Positions 47,363-58,189 of a stretch of 64,000 bases of DNA are shown in pieces. Each line of letters starts with the position of its first letter. The stretch's first letter is position 1. Below the pieces are notes generated by a model that was not told where the DNA came from, searched no databases, and saw nothing but the letters and a program-made list of their open reading frames with translations. The stretch is from Paramacrobiotus metropolitanus (taxonomy: Eukaryota > Tardigrada > Eutardigrada > Parachela > Macrobiotidae), in assembly GCF_019649055.1 (NCBI RefSeq), contig NW_026570256.1:930001-994000 (forward strand), in the 5' to 3' direction. A program made the translations under genes and the position numbers.

Positions 47363-47599
47363 GTAAGTGGTGATCGAACATATTAAGATAAGCATGACCC
47401 TCTCCTTGCATCACCGACATAAAGAGTTCGACGAATCTGATGGTGTGGTATACTCAACACTGTGTAGGACATGCAAAGAATTCACTGACAAACCCCGAGA
47501 TGCTGAATCTCATATTGTCTGCAAGCATCGGAATTCACCGGATTTATTTTCGGTTGTAAGCTGTAACCAGTAATATTTCAAGCCGAATGCACTGATTGT

Positions 47600-48270
47600 T
47601 ATTGTCGCAAACAAACGGCTTTTCGTGATAGCAGCCAGTGTTCAACTGTGACGTAATTTACAAGCACATTTTCGTTTGTAGCAGCACTGAACTTGATAGC
47701 AGCTTAGTGCGACGCTTTTAATATTTGCCTTATGTCTTGAGGACACTTGATGTGACCACTTTCCATGACGAGAGGTTGTTAAATCATCAATGTATTAGTT
47801 CTGACTTCTACTGTATGCAACGTAATAATATGAAGTTTAACGAAAGAAGCAGAATCTCTATATATACAACTGCATGTGTCATTGCTCTGACATGTACATA
47901 GAATAATTGCCAGCCATTCTGTTTCAAACCCTTTTGGCAAAAGGAAGCAATATGAGCGCAATGTGAGTGTTGAAGAGAGGAAGCCTCGTTGACACTCCAG
48001 CGTTACATTAAATGAATTACGAACCGCCTAGTGATTTCACTGCAAGCTGTGCAATCGAAAGCGTTGGCAAAAAGCAGCAACAAAAAAAAAATAAAATATA
48101 TATGGTTTGACAGCGTTTATTCTGGTCGTCTGACCAAATATGCGGCAAACTTGTTGTAGAGTTTCCGCTGGCTTGAACACTGCAACGCGACGGTGCAGTG
48201 TCCGTCACGACAACTAAAAATACTACGACATACTCCGTAGATGAATGCAGTGATAGCTTCCCATTCTCTG
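47600..48270. other. intergenic, homologous to 52.9-53.5 kb
   Basis: No exon. GGTTTGACAGCGTTTATTC (48103) and GCGGCAAACTTGTT (48142) recur upstream of copy 4 at 53319 and 53356, so this is conserved upstream sequence of the type I genes. Confidence 0.5.
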
Positions 48271-48274
48271 AGTC

Positions 48275-49978
48275 ATGGAGAAACCCTACGATTATAAGAA
48301 AGAGGTTGCTGCCTTTTTTGCTTGTCAAGAACGCTGTCTTCGATTGTTTGGCTTCTTATCCGGCGCCGGTGAACAATTAAAGCTCTTTAACAAGGTGTAC
48401 GGTGTCACCGTGGTCAGCTTTTTTGTAATCGGTATGGTGTTTTGCGCTACAAACTACGCGCTTGTCCTTGTTTGGGTCATCAAGGTTTGGGTCCTCGTTT
48501 GGGTCGTTTGGATAAAATTGTGACTGTTGGTACTCCCTTTTTCCTCATGCTCTCGTATTTACTATACTTCTTCGGTAACATCCGTTCTCTCTTTGTTCTG
48601 CTGGAATGCTGGTGTAAACGCACCCGCTACATTGCGTTACAACAACAGGCCGCCAACCTTCTTCGACACTATTCAAAACATGACCTGTTACGGAGCAGAA
48701 TGCACCGATGGAAGCAGCTGTCTGTGGTGTTTGGAGTTGGTTCATTTTTAGCCGTGTTGGCGTTTGAGATTGCGGACTGGCTGAGCTGGCTGGATCGGGA
48801 TCCGCGGCGCTGGAATATGGCGTATGATCAGTCAATTATCCCTTTACGCATTCCGGTGGGGTTGTTTATCGCTGTTTGGGTACTTTTCAACACTTTTCCG
48901 TATTTCCTCTCACAGCAGCTGTACATCAGTTTATTGCTGTATAGCCGGATCTTCAAAGAGGTTTTTGACTGATATTCGTTGCTCTTTATCGGTGCGGAAC
49001 AAGAAATTAGGCGAACGGGCTGGGATGAAAACAAAAATTTCTTACCGGGAACTGAAAATGTTGAAGCTGCGCTATTTGAATGTTTTACGCTGTTCCTCGG
49101 ACCTGAATGGTGCATTTGGAAATTCACTTTTCGTTATTTACGGATTGGACTTGCTATCCATGTGCGGCTTTGTCGCCGCTATTGCAGGCAATAGGGACTC
49201 ACTTCTTTCGACGTACTTAGTGAATTACGTCAGTGTGGTCGTGATGGCTGGGTGCATCAGCTGCATGGGACTGATGGCTGGAATGCACGAAGAGGTGACC
49301 GTACTCGGCCACTAATGGCGCCTACAAATACCGCGTCTCTGTTTATTTGTGTCCACATTAATGATGGCACTAATACTGGTGCATGTCGTAAAAGTGAAGC
49401 CAGGGCATTATTTTACTGGACGCTTTACAGTGTCGTGATTGTAGTGCGAAGCGCTCCGTCTTGACTTACATGAAGCAATGGAACAGACCGAAACTGGTTT
49501 AGAAACGGCAGTATTTCAGGTATAACAAAATTTTGGATTTCTTTACTTTTCGGAATAACGAGAAACTGCGGCCATTAAAAGCGAATAAAAGAACTGGATC
49601 AGGTAAACATTTGTATTTTTGTGTTCTTTGCGGTTTAGGTGGAGTCGTACGTGGGCAACTTTATTATGCTAATTCGTGATCATCCTGTTGTATTCGCGGG
49701 CGCAAATATTTTCTTTGTTACCCGCAGTTTTCTTGTCGGCGTAAGTACCGTGTTTAAGTAACTTTTACTGGTAGAACTGGTACAAGTAAACAAATAGTTC
49801 ATTTTTGCAGACTGTGACTTTTATTATATCATCAACTATTGTGATAAGCGAGATTTTGGAACGGACAACAAGCACTGATGCGGCAGCACCGCCAGCAAGC
49901 AACCGTAATTTCAGCTGTCACGTCGTCAGTTCCACTGCTGGTCTTCAAATACTCACAATGAATTCACCTGCGTTTTAA
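48275..49978 (+). pseudogene. gustatory-receptor-like protein, copy 2 (type I), two frame breaks
   Basis: Exon 1 48275-49294, then 49445-49519, 49639-49740 and 49811-49978, with the same exon sizes (75 and 102) as copy 1. About 26 bases made of repeated GTTTGGGTC are inserted near 48485-48510 after the first helix. One extra base in GAGGTTTTTGAC near 48966 shifts the frame back. Translation from the ATG would end at 48523. All other sequence, including the splice sites and TVTFIISSTIVISE, looks functional, so the lesions are recent or partly assembly errors. Closest to copies 1 and 4. Confidence 0.75.
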
Positions 49979-49984
49979 TTGACT

Positions 49985-50820
49985 ATCGGAAGAGTCTGAA
50001 AGTGTTACTCGTAGTTAGAAAGTCTTGTGTCCATTGAAATACTGTAGGTGCGGCGCCAGTGAATATACGGACGAGAAAACCGGCAGATAATCAGGCCAGT
50101 ACGAGGACAAGAAAGCGTTTCGACTTTCGGATTTTTCCTTTTCCTGTCTCCATATTCTCCAATTTACGAAACCAAACGTAACTTTTAAACCCTCATGGCT
50201 TAGCAAAACTTCACTATAAAAGAAGGCGTACAGATATCATGCTTACCAAAATACAAATTTCTTTTTTCCGCTGCATTTTTTCGCTATTGCTTTAAAGCTT
50301 TAATTCCTTCCACTTTTACTACCAGAATCATGAGTTAAGGAAGTCAGAAAATGCAGCCAGGATTAAAAGATCGACTTGCTGTGTCTTTCAAAGTAGCGAA
50401 CAATTACGCTTCTGTACTAAACGGTTTGTACTCTACAACTTTGTACATGTCTACTTGCATGACGCTTCTGTTTGCAAGGTGTAAATGGTTTTGCACTTTA
50501 GCTTAAGCCTTCAGGGAAAACTTTCACGCTTTTTAATTTCTGAAAGCATCCGTTGAGACAAATATTATTTTGCGTGAATGCTCCAAGTTTGTACTGAATA
50601 TTGACTATCTGCGCAAATGTGCAGCTCCAATATCTATCCGGATAGTGTATGCACTAATGTATTATTCACTAGCCGGCATCAGTACAGCTTGGTTTGAGCA
50701 CAGCGCCCAAAACAAAAAATATTTGATTTTCAGAAGATAAAATAAAATAGCTGCTTTTCAGCGACGCAGTCCATTTTACAAAAGCTTGAATTAATCGGTA
50801 TGGCAGCTTTTCTGCACTGT
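49985..50820. other. intergenic between receptor copies 2 and 3
   Basis: Non-coding. Its left part is homologous to 46.5-47.1 kb, and the last 60 bases are conserved upstream of copies 3 and 5 and in the relic. Confidence 0.5.
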
Positions 50821-50825
50821 TAGCC

Positions 50826-52685
50826 ATGAATAAACCAGACGATTTTATGGCTGAAATTGCGGCAGTTTTTGCTTGGCAAGACCGTTGTCTAAGACTATTC
50901 GGCTTCTTATGGGATGAGAAGGAGACATCGAAGCAAATCACGAAATTATACAGTCTGACTATGGTCAGCTTTTTCTTAATCGGCGGTATATTCTGCGCTG
51001 CCAGCTACGTTATTTGTCTTGCTTGGATGATTCTCACTAAGACCACGATGGCCACCACTCCATTTTTTACGATGCTCTCGTATCTTCCGTATTTTTGCAC
51101 CAGCATCCGTGCGTTCGTTGTATTGGTGGAATGCTGGCGGAAGCGCCACTATTTTGCTGCCTTGCAAAAACACGCAGCTGCACTTCTTCAACAGCATTCT
51201 CGTCACGACCTTTTATTGGTAAGAATACGCCAGTGGAGACTTTTGTCGGCGTCGCTCGCGATTGCTTCATTTGTGGCCGTGTTGGCCTTTGAAATTGTGG
51301 ACTGGTGGAATTGGTTGGAGAGAGACCCGCGCCGGTGGAATATGGCGTACGATCAAGCGTTTCTGCCCTTACGCATCCCGGCATGGTCATACATCACAAT
51401 CTGGGCATTGTTCAGCGCATTTCCCTATTTCTTATCCCAACAGCTTTACATTAGTTTACTGTTGTATTCTCGTATTTTTAATGAGGTGCTAAAGGACATC
51501 CGTTGCTGTTTGCCCTTCCGCAACAAAATGTTGCCGAAGCTCGGCCAAGGAAAACATGGTGAAACGGTCGCTAAGGCGAAAACAACAATTACTTACGAAG
51601 AACTTAAAGTGCTGAAGCAGCGTTATTTGGATGTTCTGGATTGTTCCTCAGGCCTGAATGCGGCATACGGAGGGGCATTATTTGTCATTTATGGATTGGA
51701 TTTGTTATCCGTCTGTGGATTTGCTGCCGCGATTGCCGCCAACGAGGAACCGTTTTTCCTGTCTATGATGGTGAATTATTTAAGCATAATTGTGATGGCC
51801 GGATACATCGGCTGCATGGCACTGATGGCTGGAATGCACGAAGAGGTATCTTGCATGTAATTGTCGTTTTGAATATCCTTCATATTCTTCTCATAGTAAA
51901 CCACAATCCGTGAGCTTTTCCTCGTCAGTGTATCATCTGTTAATAATAGAAAGGGCTTTCTGCGCGATAGCAAACGATTGCTGCATTACGGTAAACTATG
52001 TAAAATCACCAAAAAGTTTGATACAGCTAACGCAATTATTATTATTTACTCCGCTTAAAATTTTAATAATAGAAGTGGTGATTACAGTTTACAAATAAAA
52101 ATCGGGGAACTTGCTGGGTTGATATCATGTAATTATCATAAATTGTCTCCAGAAGGACTCCATTGTAGTGTGGAGATCTTGGTTTAGCGTTGCACAATGC
52201 AATGGACCAGGCGAAAACCGGCTCAGAGACAACCACCCTTCAGGTATGACACACATTTGGATCTTTAAGTAACAGGAAAATTAGGAAATAGATGTATTAT
52301 TAAAACGAGTGTCATAAACATCTACTCTAGACTTACTGTGGTTAGGTGGAAACATATGTGAGCAACTTTATAACGCTGATTCGTGATCATCCTATCATCT
52401 TCACCGGCGCAAATGTCTTCCATGTCACCCGTAATTTCTTAGCTGGGGTGCGTGTTTATGTATCTGGTATTTCTACATTTGAACCTAACTCTTGCTACTG
52501 ACGCTGCCAAACCACCCGTTGTATTGCAGACTGTGACCTTTATCGTCTCCTCGACAATTGTTCTTAACGAGATTATGGGCCGCACAGCCACCACCATGTG
52601 TCCGTTAATGATCAACTGTTGCTGTCCGGGCGCTAATGTCACGGCAGTCCCTGAAACTTTCGCACAAAAGTCACAAGTTTTCTAG
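50826..52685 (+). CDS. gustatory-receptor-like seven-pass protein, copy 3 (type II)
   Basis: Exons 50826-51845, 52169-52243, 52346-52447 and 52530-52685, all phase 0, 450 residues, intact. The type II signature is FMAEIAAVFAWQDRCLRLFG and LWDEKE, shared with copy 5, whereas copies 1, 2 and 4 have DYKKEVAA or similar. Helix 7 reads TVTFIVSSTIVLNE, and the tail has CCCPGANVTA with one sequon. Intron 1 is longer (323 bases) than in type I. The same chemoreceptor inference applies. Confidence 0.75.
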
Positions 52686-52689
52686 TCAG

Positions 52690-53510
52690 TCTGATTTATG
52701 ATAAAACAGGATCGACTACTTGCATCATCGATGTAACCAGTTCGACGCATCTGACGGCGTGGTATACCAAACACTATTTAGTACTGTACATGCAGAGGAT
52801 GAGCTGATGCTGTTTGCAGGCATCGGCTTCATCGGTTTTGAGTTCAGGTTCAGTTGTAACCAGCAATAACAGAGGTCGTTTTTCCTTTTCCAGCTGCTAA
52901 AAATTCCCGGTTTACTGTGATCGGCAGGGGTTGGAATATAACTACTTACAGTTTTGTTATTGTAACAAACAAAATGATGTCTTTTCCAAACAACTGCTAA
53001 GGTTTAACTCTAATAAATTTCTTTCGTAGTAGGATTCACCTTTAAAGTAGCTTTTTACGATGTTGCAGTTTTGTTATTACAAGTCGCCCGCCTTGAGACG
53101 ACTATTTTCCTTGACGTAAGGACGTAATCATCAAAAAGTCATTATTACGCAGCGTGATATTCTGACGTTTAAAAAAGATCTAGAAAGCAGAATCTCCATG
53201 AAGTATGCATGAGGCATTTGTTCTGGCTTGTAAATAGAATTTTTGTGGCAGCGTATGGGTGTTGAAATTCAGCGCGGAAATGCCGCGTCGGCTGACATAA
53301 CAACACTATACCCGATGGTTTGACATCGTTTATTCTGGTCATTTTTCCAAACACGCGGCAAACTTGTTTGAACAATCGTTGCTATTTTCGCTGGGTCTAA
53401 CAGTGGGACGTGACGGTGAAATGTCCATAGGTAGCTTCATGCCACAACTAAACATACTTGTACTTCAAATGAAGTATTCGACGCTAAATTCAGTTAGAGA
53501 GTTTTAACAA
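52690..53510. other. intergenic between receptor copies 3 and 4
   Basis: Non-coding. The left part resembles 47.36-47.6 kb and the right part 48.0-48.27 kb, consistent with tandem units. Confidence 0.5.
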
Positions 53511-53519
53511 CACAAAGAC

Positions 53520-55267
53520 ATGGAGAAACTACACGATTATAAGAAGGAAGTTGCTGCCATTTTTGCTTTTCAAGAACGCTGTCTACGATTGTTCGGCTTC
53601 TTATCCGGCACAAGTGAACAATTATCTGTAAATCCATGGAAAAAGCTATACAGTGTTAGCGTTGTCAGCTTTTTCTTAATAGGTGGTTGGTTTTGCGCGA
53701 CAAACTACGCAGTTTATCTTATTTGGATCATCAAGGTTAAATTCACTAGTATTGCTGATACTCCATTTTTCATCTTGCTCTCGTTTTTACCATATTTCTT
53801 CAATAATATCAGGGCTCTCTTTGTTCTATTGGAATGCTGGCGCCAACGCAACCGATACGCCGAATTACAGCTGCAGGCCGCGGATCTTCTTCGACATCAT
53901 TCAAGACAAGATGTTTTGGTGACCAAAATGCGCCGATGGAGGCAGATGTCTGTGGTACTCGGGGTTGGAGCGTTTTTCGTTGTGGTGGCCTATGTTATTG
54001 TGGACTGGCTGCGCTGGTTGAATCGTAACCCGCGACACTGGGATATGACCTTCGATCAAGCGTTCCCGCCTTTACGCATTCCGACATGGTTGTTTATCAC
54101 TATCTGGTCACTTTTCAGCGCCTTTCCGTATTTTCTCTCACAGCAGGTGTATATCAGTTTGCTTTTATATACCCGGATACTAAAAGAAATTTTAAAAGAT
54201 ATTCAGTGCTGCTTACCGTGTTGGAGCAAGACAGTATCGTTCGAACAAGCATTTGGAAAGCGCTGCAAGGAAGTGGCCAAGTCAAAAACAACAATTTCTT
54301 ACATGGAACTGAAAGTATTGAGGCAGCGTTATCTGGATGTTCTACGCTGTTCTGCAAACCTGAATGCAGCATATGGCAATTCGCTGTTTGCTATTTACGG
54401 ACTGGACTTGCTTGCAGTTTGTGGATTTATTGCTGCGATTGTGGGCAATGGAGAAACATTTCTTTTTGCGTACTTGGTGAATTATTTTAACGTGATGGTG
54501 ATGGCTGGGTACATCGGTTGCCTAGGACTGATGGCTGGAGTGCACAAAGAGGTCACCATACAGGGTTACGAAACCTTCTGTAAAAGTATATCTATATATG
54601 CGTACAAATCACATATAACTTAAAGGCTAAAGCTGTTGAGTTAAAAAGAAAGCTGTAGTAGAGCATTAGCGAAAACCGCTTTATATGGTTGTAGTCCGAA
54701 GCGATCGGTTTGGCGTTACATGAAGCTTTGGACCAGACGGAAACCGGCTCTGAGAAGGCTGTCTTTCAGGTAAGACACAATGTTCTTTCTGGCTGCTTGA
54801 ATTTAGAATTATATGGGGACTGAAATTAGAATAACGTATAGAGAACCTGAAAACATGTACTTGCTCCATTTCTCGGTTTTCGATAGGTGGAATCGTATGT
54901 GGGCAACTTTGCAGCACTGGTTCGGGATCATCCTGTAGTATTTAAGGGTGCAGACCTTTTTCATGTTTGCCGCAATTTTCTTGCAGGGGTAGGTACTGAG
55001 AGTACCGTATTTACCACATAAGAAATCGAATAAAAGTGCAAGTAGTGAAACTAGTTATTACTGGTGCCTGAACTAACTCTGGCAAAATGATGTGTTATGT
55101 TACAGACCGTGACCTTTATCATCTCAACCACAATTGTGCTTAGCGAAATTTTAGATCGGACAGAAACCAACACTAATTTATCAATTTGGAACTGTAGTTG
55201 TGACAGCCGCTTTGCCAGTGCAACACCTGCTCCTCAAATTTTCACGGGAAATTCATCCGGTTTTTAA
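53520..55267 (+). CDS. gustatory-receptor-like seven-pass protein, copy 4 (type I)
   Basis: Exons 53520-54551, 54695-54769, 54887-54988 and 55106-55267, all phase 0, 456 residues, intact. It begins MEKLHDYKKEVAAIFAFQ. Exon 2 reads SEAIGLALHEALDQTETG and exon 3 VESYVGNFAALVRDHPVVF. Helix 7 is TVTFIISTTIVLSE, with tail sequons NLS, NCS and NSS. This is the cleanest of the type I copies. Confidence 0.75.
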
Positions 55268-55269
55268 CT

Positions 55270-56020
55270 GACAGTTTGGACAACATCAGTATCTGTAGCT
55301 GTACTCACCGCGATAGTTCTGATGTCAGTGGCTATGGTCAGTACTAAGGGCAGAGCATTGTATGAGCGCTTTTACAAGTGCTGGACCTTTCGAAGCCGTT
55401 CATTGTATTTTTCTCCCTCGAATTATTCAATAATTACAGTAGATTTATGATCACTAACCACAAAAACCATGTGACAGAATTTTTAAAGATGCTGATTCTG
55501 ACCGCCTGGGTTTATTTTATTAAGTTTTTGTTTCATCTGTTCAGAGGTTGCGCCGTTACGGGTTTCGTAGTTGGAACTTGGAGCATCGATCTCTTTCCTT
55601 GATGTGTTAAGAGATTAATGAATTTAGATTACTAAAAGCCAAGTTTCCCTACCCGCTCCACATGCCACACGGTTTACAGTTACGAAAAATCATTCGCATG
55701 CCCTACTCGCAATATACCTACGGTTAATTGAGCTCCCACGATCTGAAGAAAAACTGTTAAGCTTTGTAATTTTTGAAAAGGTCGATTGAGACATTTTCTC
55801 CGTAAAAGTTCGAGAATGTTTGTACACTTGTACTGATTATTGACGATTTCTGCAAATGGGCTGAGCGCATATCATTCTATTTGGGTACGTACTCCATATT
55901 TTCAACTTGGCATCCATACCGCTTTGTGTAAACACTACACCCGAACTTTGGAGAAGATGCTTTTGCGTTAATTATTCCATTACACAAAAGCTTGCGGTCA
56001 GCGAAACGGGTTTTGGCGCT
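55270..56020. other. intergenic between receptor copies 4 and 5
   Basis: No supported exon. The region just before 56028 carries the type II upstream motif ACACAAAAGCTTGCGG. Confidence 0.5.
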
Positions 56021-56027
56021 AATAGCC

Positions 56028-58187
56028 ATGGAAAAATCAGGCGATTTTATGGCTGAAATTGCGACAGTTTTTGCTTAGCAAGATCGATGTCTCAAGCTAT
56101 TCGGCTTCTTATGGGATGACAAGGGACCATCAAAGCAGTATAAGAAATTATACAGTTTGACTATGGTCAGCATTTTCTTAATAGGTGGTACATTGTGCGC
56201 TACTACCTACGTTTTTTGCATTGCTTGGATGATTCTGAATAGGACTTCTAGAGACAGCACTCCGTTTTTTACCATTCTCGCCTACCTGCCGAATTTTTGC
56301 ACAAGCATCCGTGCGCTCGTTGTGCTGCTGGATTGTTGGCATAAGTACCACTATCACATTGCCCTGCAACGGCACGCTGCGGATTTTCTGCAGCACCATT
56401 CAAGACATGACGTTTTAATGGGTAAAATGCGCCGGTGGAGATTGTCGTCTATGGTGCTCGCGATTGTTTCGTTTGCCGCTGTGCTGACTTTTGAGGTAGT
56501 GGACTGGTTAAGCTGGCTCGAGCGCGATCAACGACGTTGGAATATGGCGTTTGATGAAGCGTTTATGCCCTTACGTATTCCGGCGGGGTTGTACATTACC
56601 ATTTGGGCGCTATTTAGCGCTTTTCCGTATTTTTTGTCACAACAGGTCTACATTAGGTTACTACTGTATGCAAGCATTTTTAAGGAAGTGTTAAAAGATA
56701 TTCACTGCTGTTTACCCGTCCGGGAAAAACTACTGAAATAGGCACAGGGAAAGCGTCCCAAAAATATTACCATGGCGATAACAATAATTTCTTACCCGGA
56801 GCTGAAAATGTTGAAGCGACGTTATTTGGATGTTCTGGATTGTTCTTCGAGTCTGAATAATGCATACGGACGTGTTCTGTTTTTCATTTACGGATTGGAT
56901 TTGCTAGCAGTCTGTGGATTCGCTGCCGCCATTTCCGCCAACGTGGAGCCATTTCTCTTTGATGTATTGGTTAATTATATTAGTATCGCTGTGATGGCTG
57001 GATACATCGGCTGCATGACAGTAATGCCTGGGGTGCCCAAACAGCTGATCTGGCAGTCATCCATCGAGTACAAAAGTATTTATTCGTACCAAAGTAAACC
57101 ATACTTCTGTACATACAGAGTACTGTATTTTATGTATTCTTCAAAAGCTTCTTAACTGAATAAGCCAATATTAATACAAAAAAAATCAATTAAAACGTCA
57201 CGCGATAATGATTAATGGAAATACCGGTATCTGTGCAGTGCCAGGTACCGAAATAGGGCTCCGGAATGGCACCGTAATTTGGGCGTTGTTGTAGGCATGT
57301 TTATTTTTGTGCATTCAAAAAAATCTGTGCATTCTAAAAAAATTTTGCAATTTTGTGCCTTATGCAACCAATATTGTATGCACTGCCATGCCAAAAAGGC
57401 CGCCTTTATGCGCGCATCAGCTGACTGCTTGTGCTATGGCAAATCAAAAATGACAAAAAGTTCCAACGTGTGCTGGGACAGCCCAAAGCCCAAACTGCTA
57501 TTTAACCCGTTTAAAATTACCATGTATGATTATAGAAGCAATGTTATGAATATAATTCTGTGGAATGTACGTAATACGAGGATGATACCATATGCCAAGC
57601 CAATATTTTCTTTAAAAGGTTTTCGTTTCAGTGTGAAGCTATTGGTTCAGCGTTGCACAGTGCAATGGAGCAGATGGACCCCACTTCCGAGGCATTTGCC
57701 CTTCAGGTACACAGGAACAGATTTTATGAGCCCTTCGCACCTAGGAGTAGATTTTATGAGAGTCCGAAGTATCTGGCAAGAACAGTATTACAAACTGTTG
57801 TACCACAGTTATACTACTTCTTGGCTTATTGCGGTTAGGTGGAATCGTTCATGGGCGACTTTATAACGCTGGTTCGCGATCGTCCAGTAGTGCTCTCCGG
57901 CGCGGATATATTCCATGTTACCCGCAGTTTCCTCGCTGGGGTGCGTGATAATTCATCTTTTTTATTTGTCGATGTATCCAAACTTGGTTGATGACATCCA
58001 TACAGCAGTCGTTCTGTTACAGACTGTGACCTTTATCGTCTCGTCGACAATTGTTCTAAACGAGATTATAGACCGCACAGCCAGCTCTGGTTCTTTAACG
58101 ACCAATTGTAGCTGTCATGCCGCTAATTCCACGGCTGTGCTTGAAATCTTTCCTGGAAATCATAAGGTTCCCGAATTAGGTGTTTGA
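56028..58187 (+). pseudogene. gustatory-receptor-like protein, copy 5 (type II), dead
   Basis: Aligns with copy 3 through all four exons (56028 to about 57044, 57632-57706, 57839-57940, 58023-58187). There are stop codons at codon 17 (TAG 56076-56078, where paralogues have Trp) and at 56739-56741. The intron 1 donor is lost: CAG|CTG at 57045 where the others have GAG|GT. A 424-bp insertion lies in intron 1. Exons 2-4 keep open frames and good splice sites. Three independent lesions make this a true pseudogene rather than an assembly error. Confidence 0.85.
57173..57596. mobile_element. 424-bp insertion with 11-bp target duplication
   Basis: AAGCCAATATT occurs at 57162-57172 and 57597-57607, flanking sequence absent from the other receptor genes. 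There are no inverted ends. The left edge is A-rich (TACAAAAAAAATC). Its size and long duplication fit a SINE-like retroposon. I see no clear tRNA promoter boxes. Confidence 0.55.
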
Positions 58188-58189
58188 TG

